From contig JAURFB010000024.1 of the NCBI GenBank assembly GCA_030827165.1, positions 1 to 32,909 of the forward strand: a stretch of DNA of 32,909 nucleotides. The letters are read 5' to 3'. The position numbers and the translations under genes were made by a program. Position 1 is the stretch's first letter. Every line of letters starts with the position of its first letter. The notes under the pieces are model-generated. The model searched no databases, was not told where the DNA came from, and saw only the letters and a program-made list of their open reading frames with translations. Of this stretch, positions 15,526 through 23,876 are shown piece by piece. Source of the stretch: Marivivens sp. GTDB lineage: Bacteria > Pseudomonadota > Alphaproteobacteria > Rhodobacterales > Rhodobacteraceae.

Positions 15526-15635
15526 GACCGTCCCCCTTGCTCTAGGGCTAGCCGAAAGCTGCGGTCTTGGGAAGCGGGCACTGGACCTTTGAGGCCATCC
15601 TCCTTAAGTCGGGCTGGCAACAAAGAGGATGCGCC

Positions 15636-16046
15636 ATGGCCACGGAAGCCTTTGAAGAGATTGCCGAGACCTTCGAGTTTCTCGACGACTGGGAAGACCG
15701 CTATCGTCATGTGATCGACCTCGGCAAAGCGATGGAGCCTTTGGACGATGGCCTCAAGACCCCGACCTTCAAGGTCGAGGGCTGCGCCAGTCAGGTCTGG
15801 CTGGTCCCGCAAATCGAAGGCGGTGTTTTTGGGTTCAAAGGTGAGAGTGACGCCATGATCGTGCGTGGCCTGATTGCCGTTCTGCACGCGCTCTATTCGG
15901 GTGTGCCGGTCAAGGATGTGGCCGCAATCGACGCCAAGGCCGAGCTTGGCCGCCTTGGTCTCAACGATCACCTTTCTGCGCAGCGATCGAATGGCCTCAG
16001 GGCGATGGTCGAACGCATCCGCGCCACCGCCGCCGCGGCAGCCTAG
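15636..16046 (+). CDS. sufE: SufE-family Fe-S cluster assembly protein (sulfur acceptor)
   Basis: The 136-residue protein stimulates the cysteine desulfurase SufS by accepting persulfide. The family block FKVEGCASQVWLVP holds the acceptor cysteine C50, followed by GESDAMIVRGLIAVLHALYSG and the C-terminal LSAQRSNGLRAMVERI. ATG 15636 has AGAGGA about 8 bases upstream. It is not next to the other suf genes. Its stop overlaps that of the convergent DUF1638 gene by four bases. Confidence 0.95.
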   Translation: MATEAFEEIAETFEFLDDWEDRYRHVIDLGKAMEPLDDGLKTPTFKVEGCASQVWLVPQIEGGVFGFKGESDAMIVRGLIAVLHALYSGVPVKDVAAIDAKAELGRLGLNDHLSAQRSNGLRAMVERIRATAAAAA

Positions 16047-16672
16047 GACAGCGCCCCCAAGGCTGCTGCCAGATCGCCGTAGCCGGTAAAGCGGCGCTCG
16101 AAAGCAAGGCCCAGCCGCTTTGCGCAAGCATTGGCCTTTTCGGTCAACGCCGGATCGTCAATCTGGGCCTGATAGACGAGCTTGGTGTAATTGCCGAAGT
16201 AGGCCTCGCGCAGTTCTGGGTGCCGGTCTAGGCCGAGTGGCTTCCAGACAAAGGCATCAAACTGCCGCACGAGGAAATCGGTAAGGTAGAAGGCTGTGAT
16301 CTCGTCGCGCTGTGCGAAGGCGGCGTTGCCTTCATAGAAACTGTAACAGTGGGGCCCTTCCAGCATCTCGACGCCAAGGCGTTTGCAGGTCGCTTCAAGC
16401 TGACCTCCGGTGCCGCAATCGGCGTAAACCACGAAAATCTCGTCATAGTACTGGCGATGCTCGGCCACCGCCGCTTCGATGCCGGGCGTGATCTTTTTGG
16501 GGCTGTTGTGAAAGATCGCCGGTAGGCATTGCAGATCGATATGATCCCAACCGTTTGCCGTCTTGAGCGCCACGATCTCATGCGCCAGCGCGCCGCAGGC
16601 CAAAAGGAGAATGCGCCCCTTGCCGCGCGGCCCGAGGCCTTCTTTCGTCAGCGCTGCGTCGTCGAGTTTCAT
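16043..16672 (-). CDS. DUF1638 protein, linked to B12-dependent methyl transfer
   Basis: A 209-residue protein of the DUF1638 family. Recognisable segments are ILLLACGALAHEI, LPAIFHNSPKKI, VVYADCGTGG and GPHCYSFYEGN, ending with AQRLGL-like helices and YGDLAAALG. Family members recur beside corrinoid proteins and methyltransferases, but no activity is established that I can cite. It is the last gene of the minus-strand operon that begins with the corrinoid protein; its ATG overlaps the stop of the YbjQ gene (ATGA). Conserved cysteines in LACGA, ADCGTGG and PHCYSF suggest a metal or methyl-acceptor site, which is inference. Confidence 0.88.
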   Translation of the reverse strand: MKLDDAALTKEGLGPRGKGRILLLACGALAHEIVALKTANGWDHIDLQCLPAIFHNSPKKITPGIEAAVAEHRQYYDEIFVVYADCGTGGQLEATCKRLGVEMLEGPHCYSFYEGNAAFAQRDEITAFYLTDFLVRQFDAFVWKPLGLDRHPELREAYFGNYTKLVYQAQIDDPALTEKANACAKRLGLAFERRFTGYGDLAAALGALS

Positions 16673-16983
16673 TTCAGCCGCACAGCCGTGCCATAGGCCA
16701 GGATTTCCGACGCGCCGCCCATGATCGTCGAGGTCTCCATCCGAAAGCCGATCAGGGCGTCGGCCCCCCTGCTGCGCGCCTCGTCCTTCATCCGGTCGAT
16801 CGCCTGCTCGCGCGCGCCGGCCAGAAGCGAGGAATAGCCGGTGATCTCGCCACCAACCAGATTGCGCAGGGAGGCGACGATATCGGTTCCGATATGCTTG
16901 GCGCGCACGGTCGAGCCGCGAACCATGCCAAAGGTTTCAACAACCTCGCGACCCGGAATGGTGTCGGTCGTGGTGATCAGCAT
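16669..16983 (-). CDS. YbjQ/UPF0145 family protein
   Basis: The 104-residue protein has the family pattern LITTTDTIPGREVVETFGMVRGSTV at the N-terminus, then SLRNLVGGEITGYSSLLAGAREQAIDRM and ARSRGADALIGFRMETSTI. These proteins form pentameric rings in known structures and are sometimes labelled heavy-metal binding, but their role is unsettled. The ATG at 16983 lies two bases past the stop of the small membrane protein, and its own stop overlaps the DUF1638 start. It is co-transcribed with a corrinoid protein, so it may serve the same system. Confidence 0.9.
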   Translation of the reverse strand: MLITTTDTIPGREVVETFGMVRGSTVRAKHIGTDIVASLRNLVGGEITGYSSLLAGAREQAIDRMKDEARSRGADALIGFRMETSTIMGGASEILAYGTAVRLK

Positions 16984-16984
16984 G

Positions 16985-17206
16985 TCATTTCTCGATCTTG
17001 TCGTAGTGGTCATTGTCGCGGTTCGATAGGCGTTCGGAGATTACCCGCCAGACCACATAGAGCCCAAGGGCTATAGGCAGCGCCGTCAGGACGGCGGCCA
17101 GAGGCGAAATCCGGGATGCCGAAAAAAAGAGCATCGCAATCCAGATCGTGCCGCCCGCGGCAGCAGGAACGGTCACGAGGATCAAGACAAGACGGTCAAG
17201 CGGCAT
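16985..17206 (-). CDS. Small two-helix membrane protein
   Basis: The 73-residue protein has two hydrophobic segments, about residues 6-28 (LVLILVTVPAAAGGTIWIAMLF) and 35-55 (LAAVLTALPIALGLYVVWRVI), with a short charged tail (NRDNDHYDKIEK). AGGAGGTG lies 5 bases before ATG 17206, the best ribosome binding site of this operon. I do not recognise the family. It sits between the corrinoid protein and YbjQ genes, almost touching the latter. Confidence 0.75.
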   Translation of the reverse strand: MPLDRLVLILVTVPAAAGGTIWIAMLFFSASRISPLAAVLTALPIALGLYVVWRVISERLSNRDNDHYDKIEK

Positions 17207-17305
17207 GGCGCACCTCCTGGAGGGAATATGGGAAGACCACGCGCAAAAGGAAAGCCCCGCGCGCCGGTTTGGCCGCGGGGCAATGGTTTGCATATCGTCT
17301 TGGGA

Positions 17306-18007
17306 TCAGGCGTGGGCGCCCTGATTGTGCTTGCGGCCAACGAGTGTCTTGGCGGTCTCGACCGCCACCGCCGCATCGCGGCAATACGCGTCGGCGCCGA
17401 TTGCCCGGCCGAATTCTTCGTTGAGCGGCGCACCGCCGACCAGGACGATATAATCCTCGCGCATTCCCTTTTCGACGAGCGTGTCGATCACGACCTTCAT
17501 ATAGGGCATGGTCGTGGTCAGAAGCGCCGACATTCCCAGGATATCCGGTCCTTCGCTTTCCAGCGCGTCCAGATATTTTTCGACAGAGTTGTTGATGCCA
17601 AGATCGACAACCTCAAAGCCCGCGCCTTCCATCATCATGCCGACAAGGTTCTTGCCGATGTCGTGGATGTCGCCCTTGACGGTGCCGATGACCATCTTGC
17701 CAACGCGCGGCGCACCGGTTTCGGCCAGCAGCGGCTTGAGGATCGCCATGCCGCCCTTCATCGCATTGGCGGCCAGCAGAACCTCGGGAACGAAGAGGAT
17801 ACCATCGCGGAAGTCGGCGCCGACGATGGTCATGCCGCCGACGAGCGCCTCGGTCAAAACGCGATAGGGTGCCCAGCCGCGCCCGATGAGGATGTTGACG
17901 CCCTCTTCGATCTCTTCCCGGAGGCCGTCATAGAGATCGTCGAACATCTGCGCGACAAGGTCTTCGTCGTTGAGTTCGGAGAGGATGATTTCGTCTTCGT
18001 CGGACAT
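17306..18007 (-). CDS. Stand-alone corrinoid (B12-binding) methyl-carrier protein
   Basis: The 233-residue protein has a helical cap domain (about 35-95: LTEALVGGMTIVGADF, LFVPEVLLAANAMKGGM) and a Rossmann-like cobalamin domain. The Co ligand is H115 in GDIHDIG (D-x-H-x-x-G), followed by MSALLTTTM and VLVGGAPLN. This is the layout of MtbC/MtaC-type carriers and of the B12 module of MetH. It carries the methyl group between two methyltransferases. ATG 18007 has AGGTGA upstream; GTG 18019 is an alternative. Together with DUF1638 and the nearby homocysteine methyltransferase it probably forms part of a split B12-dependent methionine synthase. Confidence 0.93.
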   Translation of the reverse strand: MSDEDEIILSELNDEDLVAQMFDDLYDGLREEIEEGVNILIGRGWAPYRVLTEALVGGMTIVGADFRDGILFVPEVLLAANAMKGGMAILKPLLAETGAPRVGKMVIGTVKGDIHDIGKNLVGMMMEGAGFEVVDLGINNSVEKYLDALESEGPDILGMSALLTTTMPYMKVVIDTLVEKGMREDYIVLVGGAPLNEEFGRAIGADAYCRDAAVAVETAKTLVGRKHNQGAHA

Positions 18008-18249
18008 TGGCGTACTCACCTGTTCAGTGGGCGGGGTTCACACCGGATTTGCGCGTATATCCGCTGTCGGTCTGAGCGGATTGCGACACTGCCTGCCTCT
18101 GAACCGACGCGGGGTCAACGGAAATGTTGCGCGCTCCGCCCTGTCGGGCCCGCGCATTCGGCGTGGGGCGTTCCGGCTTGCGGCAAATCCATGCCGCGAC
18201 GGAAAAGTTTCGCTGGTATCGCTCGGTAGGTTCACGATATGTTCCGGAT

Positions 18250-19344
18250 ATGTCACATCGTCCCTCGCCTCATGAGCACGGTCTTGGCTTGCGAACCCCG
18301 GGTCGGGCCGCAGGCTCGAATGCGACAAACCGGTTCGAGCCCTACAGCCGCGAACGGATCGATGACGGCTGGGAACCTGAAGAGGATCTGGCGGTTTTGC
18401 GAACCGAGGTTCGCGAGGAACGGCCGCGCAAGGTCATCACCCGCAACACCTCGCCAGATATCTCCTTTGACCGCTCGATCAATCCCTACCGTGGCTGTGA
18501 ACACGGGTGCATCTACTGTTTTGCCCGCCCAAGTCATGCCTATCTCGGGCTTTCGCCCGGCCTCGATTTCGAGACGCGGCTTGTTGCGCGGCCCGCCGCC
18601 CCCGAGGTCTTGCGCGCAGAACTCCTGGCAAGGGGCTATGCGCCGGCGCCCATCGCCATCGGCACCAACACCGATCCCTATCAGCCGATCGAGAAAGAGC
18701 GGCGGATCATGCGCGGCATCCTTGAGGTTCTTGCGGCGTTCAATCATCCGGTCGCCATCGTGACAAAGGGCGCACTGATCGAGCGCGATATCGACCTTTT
18801 GGCGCCGATGGCGGAAAAGGGCCTCGTGCGGGTCGGAATATCCGTCACGACGCTGGATCCGACACTGTGCCGCTTGCTCGAGCCACGCGCGCCGGCCCCC
18901 GCGCGGCGGCTGGCCACGGTCCGCAGGCTTTCAGAGGCGGGAATTGCCGTGCGCCTGATGGTCTCGCCTGTCCTTCCGGCGCTGACCGACCATGAAATCG
19001 AGGCGATCGTGGCCGCCGGTGCCGAGGCGGGCGCGCGGGCGGCGTCGTCGATTGTCTTGCGACTGCCGCGCGAGGTTGCTCCCCTTTTTCGAGACTGGCT
19101 CGAGACCCATGTCCCGGACCGCGCCGAACGGGTGATGGGGCGGGTGCGGGAACTGCATGGCGGACGGGATTATGATCCTGAATGGGGCCGCCGGATGCGC
19201 GGGCAGGGGCCTTGGGCCGAGCTGATACGGGCACGGTTCGATCTGGCGCTCCGCCGGCATGGCCTCGACCGGACCCTGCCGGCCTTGCGAACGGATCTTT
19301 TTCACCCTCCCTCAAGGTCCGGCGATCAGCTGGCCCTCTTCTGA
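18250..19344 (+). CDS. PA0069-family radical SAM protein
   Basis: A 364-residue protein with the 4Fe-4S site NPYRGCEHGCIYCFARPSH (C83, C87, C90). Conserved SAM-domain segments follow, including GTNTDPYQPIEKERRIMRGIL and VGISVTTLDP. It matches the group annotated PA0069/spore-photoproduct-lyase-like radical SAM proteins, whose reaction is not established. A basic, poorly conserved N-terminus precedes the core. The start at ATG 18250 follows a 240-bp divergent region shared with the corrinoid gene. It ends in front of the head-to-head repeat. Confidence 0.9.
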   Translation: MSHRPSPHEHGLGLRTPGRAAGSNATNRFEPYSRERIDDGWEPEEDLAVLRTEVREERPRKVITRNTSPDISFDRSINPYRGCEHGCIYCFARPSHAYLGLSPGLDFETRLVARPAAPEVLRAELLARGYAPAPIAIGTNTDPYQPIEKERRIMRGILEVLAAFNHPVAIVTKGALIERDIDLLAPMAEKGLVRVGISVTTLDPTLCRLLEPRAPAPARRLATVRRLSEAGIAVRLMVSPVLPALTDHEIEAIVAAGAEAGARAASSIVLRLPREVAPLFRDWLETHVPDRAERVMGRVRELHGGRDYDPEWGRRMRGQGPWAELIRARFDLALRRHGLDRTLPALRTDLFHPPSRSGDQLALF

Positions 19345-19353
19345 AGGCGGAGT

Positions 19354-19492
19354 AGGGGGCTCTGCCCCCCGGCACCTTGTGCCGTCCCCCGGGATATTTC
19401 CGGGCCTCGGAGACGAAGGTGCCCTTCTCCGAGGCCCGCAAGTATCCTCGGGGGGAGGCCGCGGAGCGGACGGGGGGCAGACAGCCCCCTAT
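19354..19492. repeat. Head-to-head pair of the structured intergenic repeat
   Basis: Unit one is GGGGGC-TCT-GCCCCC (19355-19369), the hairpin CGGCAC-CTT-GTGCCG (19370-19384) and TCCCCCGGGATATTT (19385-19399). A perfect 13-bp stem follows (19401-19413 with 19426-19438, CGGGCCTCGGAGA), and then the inverse of unit one (AGTATCCTCGGGGGGA from about 19441, GGGGGG-CAGACA-GCCCCC near 19475-19492). It fills the space between the convergent radical SAM and homocysteine methyltransferase genes and probably ends both transcripts. Confidence 0.85.
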
Positions 19493-20505
19493 CCGCGACG
19501 GCGGCGCCCGCTACGTTCTCGTGTGGGGCCTGTATCGTCACCGGTTCCATCGCTGGTCGAGGAGAGGGGGCCGATCTTGTCGACAATCAACTCGAGCGAG
19601 GGACGCGGCCCGCGCGGCGTGGTTTCAAGAGCCTCGCGCATGTATTTCAGGTGTTCGGGGGTCGTGCCACAGCAGCCGCCGATGATCTTCGCGCCGGCGT
19701 TGCGCGCCAAGATCGCGTATTCGGCCATGAGGTCAGGCGTGCCGTCATAGTGGATGTGGCCGTCGTGATACTTGGGGATGCCGGCATTGCCCTTGGCAAT
19801 GAGCGGTCGTTCCGGGGCGGCGGCGGCGGAGCCGAGAAGCGTGCGAAGCAGGTCGGAGGCGCCGACGCCGCAGTTGGCCCCAAATGCGAGCGGCTGGTAG
19901 GGCAGCTTGGCAATCATCTTGGCCATGTCGGCCGATGTCAGGCCCATCATCGTGCGGCCTGCCGTGTCAAAGCTCATGGTGCCGCACCAGGGCATGCCAG
20001 CACGCGAAAAGGCCTCGGCTGCGGCGCGGAATTCATCCGCCGACGAGATCGTCTCGACCCAAAGAACATCCGCGCCCCCCTCCTTCAGGCCCTCGGCCTG
20101 TTCGTGGAAGATCTCGACCGCGCGGTCATAGGTCAGGCTGCCCATCGGGGCCATGATTTCGCCAGTAGGACCGACCGAGCCGGCCACGACCACCGGGCGC
20201 CCGGCGCGGTCGGCCACCTCGCGGCCCAACTCCGCGGCGACGCGATTGAGCTCGCGCACACGGCCCTCGGCCCCGTGCAGCTTCAGCCGCGAGGCATTGG
20301 CGCCGAAACTGTTGGTCAGGAACAGATCGCTACCGGCCAGAACGGCGCCTTCATAGAGCGCCTTTATCCGATCGGGATGTTCGAGGTTAAACATCTCCGG
20401 CGCATCGCCCGAGCTGAGCCCCATGTTGAAGAGGTTGGTTCCGGTCGCGCCATCGGCCAAGAGCCAGTCGCGGCTGTCAAGAAGGCGGGAGAGGGCGTCG
20501 GTCAT
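19489..20505 (-). CDS. bmt: Betaine-homocysteine S-methyltransferase-like enzyme (homocysteine module)
   Basis: The 338-residue protein starts LLADGATGTNLFNMGL and has NSFGANASRL, VVVAGSVGPTGEIMAPMG and ADVLWVETISSADE. The three zinc ligands are C212 (GANCGVGASD) and C278/C279 (GGCCGTTPEH). This is the homocysteine-binding module shared by BHMT and MetH; it methylates homocysteine to methionine. The methyl donor may be betaine or the neighbouring corrinoid protein. No folate or B12 domain is attached. The ATG at 20505 lies inside the 3' end of the broken MprF-like gene (29-base overlap). The C-terminal tail is basic and probably variable. Confidence 0.92.
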   Translation of the reverse strand: MTDALSRLLDSRDWLLADGATGTNLFNMGLSSGDAPEMFNLEHPDRIKALYEGAVLAGSDLFLTNSFGANASRLKLHGAEGRVRELNRVAAELGREVADRAGRPVVVAGSVGPTGEIMAPMGSLTYDRAVEIFHEQAEGLKEGGADVLWVETISSADEFRAAAEAFSRAGMPWCGTMSFDTAGRTMMGLTSADMAKMIAKLPYQPLAFGANCGVGASDLLRTLLGSAAAAPERPLIAKGNAGIPKYHDGHIHYDGTPDLMAEYAILARNAGAKIIGGCCGTTPEHLKYMREALETTPRGPRPSLELIVDKIGPLSSTSDGTGDDTGPTRERSGRRRRG

Positions 20506-22166
20506 GAGCGGGGCCTGTGATCTGGGGCAGGGTAGCGGCCTGCCCGGGCTGCAGGTTCCACTCGTCGCAATCGCATAATATGGCCGGCAATTCAAATCGA
20601 ATTTCCGAGAGCGGGCCGCATGGAGGCCTGCGTTGAAGGGAAGGCCCCGGGAAATGGATGGCCGCCGCAACGGTGAGCGCGGCCCGGGTCATGGTGAACG
20701 TCCCGGCGGCGCAGAGATAGCGAGGTTCCCAATCTGGCGCAAAACTTTGCTTGAAACGCCTCAACCCCGGCGCGAGCGCTGCGGCGGGCAGGAGGCGTGT
20801 GAGGGTTTCTCCCGCTGCGGGCACCGCTGCCAGGGACAGGCGGCTGATGCCTTCGGCGCGGCAGGTCTCGATTGCGGATGTCAGCAAAAGGTGCATCGTG
20901 CCGTCCGGGCTGCCGTCGACGTGCCGCACCAGATCAAGTGACCAGTCCTGCGCGCCTGCGTGAAAGCTTGCGAATGCAAGCAGCCGGTCGCGCGAATAGG
21001 CGAGGAAGACCCGCTGTTGTTCGAGGAGGTCGGGCGCAAAGCGCCCCATGCTGAAGCCGCGCTCGCGCCGGTTCTTCAAAGTCCAGGCGGTGTTGACCTG
21101 GGCCATTTCGGCAATCGGCAGCCGGTGTCGGGGGGCCTCGAGTCTTATGCCCGCCTGGGCAGCGTGCCGCAGGTGACGCCGAAGCTGGCGCCGGGAGGAT
21201 CCCTCCGGGCTCCACTTCTGGGGATCGACGATCGCCTCCTCGGCGACCTTCAGCACCTGCCAGCCGAGGGATCTGGCGGCCAATGCTTCGGCCCGGCCCG
21301 CTTTGTAGAGCACCGGGACAAGCCCCGCGCGGCGCATCGTTCTGGAAAACGAGCCAATTTCGGCAGGGCCAAACGCGGGCCCGATCGCGATCCCGAGGCC
21401 CAGCCTTTCGCGGCACAGCCATAGCGCAGGACCGGCGCGCAGGATCGCTGCTCCTTGGCGAACGAGACCCCACTCGGACGGCATGGGCGCGCTTTGCCGT
21501 TCCGCCACAAGGGGGGCGACAGGGCGCAAAAGACCCAATAGCCCCAGAAAAGCGGGCAGAAGGTAATAGATGATCCGGAACGCCAGGATCGCGCCGATCA
21601 GCGCCGCCTGGTCGGAGTGAGGCAAGAGCGCGAGCAAGACGAGTTCGAACGCCCCAAGGCCACCCGGCGATCAGGCCAACCGCGGCGGCCCAGACCGCCG
21701 GATCCGGGGCGCCCGGCCAAAGCGCCAGGGCGACGGCGGCCAGCAAGGACCAGAGAAGCAGGAACGACAGGCTGACCCGCAGCGAAAACCGCGCGGCCTC
21801 CCACAACGACCAATCGGGCAGGCAGCGCCACCGGACCAACGCGGAAACCAGGGTTCCGAAGCCGGCGGTTTGGGCAATCGAGATACCGATAAGACCCTTC
21901 CGGCGCGCGATGCGCGGCGATACTCCGGTTTTCAGGGCCCGATGCAGCACCGCGTCATATTGCCCGACCGCCATCAGGCTGAGCCACGTCGCCCCGATGG
22001 CCCCCATCCAGCCGGCGGGTGACACCGCGCCGAGAGCGTCAAGAACATGCGAGGGCTCCACGCCTTCAAGCCGTTTCGCAAGTATCCACAGGCCGACCGC
22101 CAAGGCCGCGACGGGCCAAAGGTGCCAGATACGCGCGCCCCGAAGACGCTTTTCCCCCAGTTCCAT
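20477..22166 (-). pseudogene. MprF-like lysyl-phosphatidylglycerol synthase/flippase, broken by +1 frameshift
   Basis: The first part, from ATG 22166 (GGGAG upstream), codes a membrane domain with several hydrophobic helices typical of the UPF0104/MprF flippase region. The frame then fails near 21665. In the next frame the protein resumes with GAFELVLLALLPHSDQAALIGAIL and membrane helices. A cytoplasmic acyltransferase-like domain follows (LKVAEEAIVDPQKWSPEGSSRRQLRRHLRHA, TAWTLKNRRERGFSMGRF) to 20477. Removing one C of the plus-strand CCC at 21663-21665 restores the family motif GGLGAFE. Repaired, it would be about 560 residues. The family adds lysine or another amino acid to phosphatidylglycerol. 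It could be a true pseudogene or a sequencing error. Confidence 0.85.
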
Positions 22167-22303
22167 AAACCGCTCCCGCTTCACCACGGAGACGAGCCTA
22201 GGGGGCGCCGATGAAGGCAGCGTTAAGGCGGCAAAAGAAACGGCGCCCGGCTTGTGCCGCGCGCCGCCAACTGTGTCTGGGCTCTTGAGTTAAGGCCTTG
22301 GGA

Positions 22304-22621
22304 TCAGACGACTTCTTTCATGACCTGATCCTTGGCAACAAGGAGCAGCTCTTTCATCTTGGCGCGGATCGTGGCTTCGTCTGCGAGGCTTCCAAGGTCG
22401 GCGGCCAGTTTTTCATAAACATCTTCGTCGCCCGCGTGTTTGAGGTCTTCGCGCACGACATCTGCGGCATAGGCTTTGGCGTCATCTTCCGATTTACCCA
22501 TCAGGCCCGCGGCCCAAAGGCCAACCAGCTTGTCGCGGCGGGCGGCGACTTTGAACTGCATCTCGGCGTCGAGGGCGTATTTGGCTTCGAAGGCGTGTTC
22601 GCGATCGTCGAAAGTGGACAT
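22304..22621 (-). CDS. DUF1476 protein, F1Fo-ATPase inhibitor subunit zeta
   Basis: The 105-residue helical protein is of the type known from Paracoccus as the zeta subunit, which binds F1 and blocks ATP hydrolysis. Seen here are the N-terminal inhibitory region [20 protein letters not shown], then [29 protein letters not shown] and the four-helix part to VMKEVV. The length is typical. It is divergent from purC, a common alphaproteobacterial arrangement. Confidence 0.93.
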   Translation of the reverse strand: MSTFDDREHAFEAKYALDAEMQFKVAARRDKLVGLWAAGLMGKSEDDAKAYAADVVREDLKHAGDEDVYEKLAADLGSLADEATIRAKMKELLLVAKDQVMKEVV

Positions 22622-22770
22622 GGGGCTCGGGTCCTTACTCTGGAATTGCTGTTAATCCTGATATGCCCCCGGATGCGCTTGCCCGCAAGGGGGGCTTGGA
22701 CTATGAGGCCCACATGACGCACGTCTGTGAGGCTCTATGGCGGGGCCGCGCGTGTGGGCGAGAGGTAGGC

Positions 22771-23535
22771 ATGGCCCGTCGCAAGAAGATCTACGAAGGC
22801 AAGGCTAAGGTTCTTTATGAAGGCCCCGAGCCGGGAACGCTGGTCCAGTATTTCAAGGATGACGCGACCGCCGGCAACGGCGCCAAGAAGGCGACGATCG
22901 ACGGCAAGGGCGTTCTCAACAACCGCCTGTCCGAGTTTTTCATGACCGGCCTTCAGGGAATCGGCGTTCCGACCCATTTCATCAAGCGGCTCAATATGCG
23001 CGAGCAGTTGATCCGCCAGGTCGAGATCATTCCGCTCGAGGTGATCGTGCGCAACTATGCCGCCGGTTCGATGGCCAAGCGCCTCGGCATGGAAGAAGGA
23101 ACCCAGCTTCCGCGCCCGATCGTCGAATTCAGCTATAAGAACGACGCGCTCGGCGATCCGCTGGTGCCCGAGGAATACGTCGTCACTTTCGGCTGGGCCA
23201 GCCAGCAAGATCTTGACGACATCGTGTCCATCGCGCTGCGGGTCAATGATTTCATGTCGGGCGTGATGCACGGCGTCGGCATCCGTCTGATCGACTTCAA
23301 GATCGAGATCGGCCGGATCTGGGACAACGATTATCACCGTCTCGTCGTAGCCGACGAGATCAGCCCCGACAGCTGCCGCCTGTGGGATATCGAGACGGGC
23401 CAGAAGCTCGACAAGGACGTGTTCCGCCGCGATCTGGGCAGCCTGACCGATGCCTATACCGAAGTGGCGCGCCGCCTCGGCGTCCTGCCCTCTAACGTCA
23501 CCCACCGGCCGAACAAGCCGACCCTGATCAACTAA
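22771..23535 (+). CDS. purC: SAICAR synthase
   Basis: A 254-residue enzyme of purine synthesis joining CAIR and aspartate with ATP. Motifs are [82 protein letters not shown] and [16 protein letters not shown] 22771 has GAGAGG upstream; the open frame continues 36 codons further back but without conserved sequence. purS follows after 18 bases, so they form an operon. Confidence 0.98.
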   Translation: MARRKKIYEGKAKVLYEGPEPGTLVQYFKDDATAGNGAKKATIDGKGVLNNRLSEFFMTGLQGIGVPTHFIKRLNMREQLIRQVEIIPLEVIVRNYAAGSMAKRLGMEEGTQLPRPIVEFSYKNDALGDPLVPEEYVVTFGWASQQDLDDIVSIALRVNDFMSGVMHGVGIRLIDFKIEIGRIWDNDYHRLVVADEISPDSCRLWDIETGQKLDKDVFRRDLGSLTDAYTEVARRLGVLPSNVTHRPNKPTLIN

Positions 23536-23553
23536 GCTTCAAGGATTGCCCCG

Positions 23554-23793
23554 ATGAAAGCCCGCGTTCATGTCATGTTGAAAAACGGCGTTCTCGACCC
23601 CCAGGGCGAGGCCGTGCGCCATGCGCTCGGCGCTCTGGGGTTTGACGGGGTCTCGGGCGTCCGCCAGGGCAAGGTGATCGAGCTTGATCTCACCGATACC
23701 GACGCCGCCGGCGCCAGGGCCCGCGTGACCGAGATGTGCGAGAAGCTTCTCGCCAACACGGTGATCGAAAGCTACACCATCGACATCGCCTGA
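23554..23793 (+). CDS. purS: FGAM synthase subunit PurS
   Basis: The 79-residue small subunit of formylglycinamidine ribonucleotide synthetase works with PurQ and PurL. It has the family pattern of an N-terminal VMLKNGVLDPQGEAV, GFDGVSGVRQGKVIEL and a C-terminal MCEKLLANTVIESYTIDI. AAGGA lies about 9 bases before the ATG. purQ is not next to it: an alcohol dehydrogenase and a Hint-domain gene lie between. Confidence 0.97.
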   Translation: MKARVHVMLKNGVLDPQGEAVRHALGALGFDGVSGVRQGKVIELDLTDTDAAGARARVTEMCEKLLANTVIESYTIDIA

Positions 23794-23876
23794 GGTTTCT
23801 GGCGCACGCCGAATTTTCCCTCATGGACCCATCCGCGAAGTCGCGCTAGCAATTGGCGACTTGAAAGGGTCTGCCC

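Noticed and set aside
17228-18229. Long plus-strand open frame opposite the corrinoid gene
   Set aside because: It is a mirror of conserved corrinoid-protein codons; its product is rich in His/Asp/Gly without any motif.
18008-18249. Cobalamin or SAM riboswitch in front of the corrinoid gene
   Set aside because: I could not find the B12-box or SAM-II/SAM-SAH core sequences in this divergent region; only a covariance-model search could exclude it fully.
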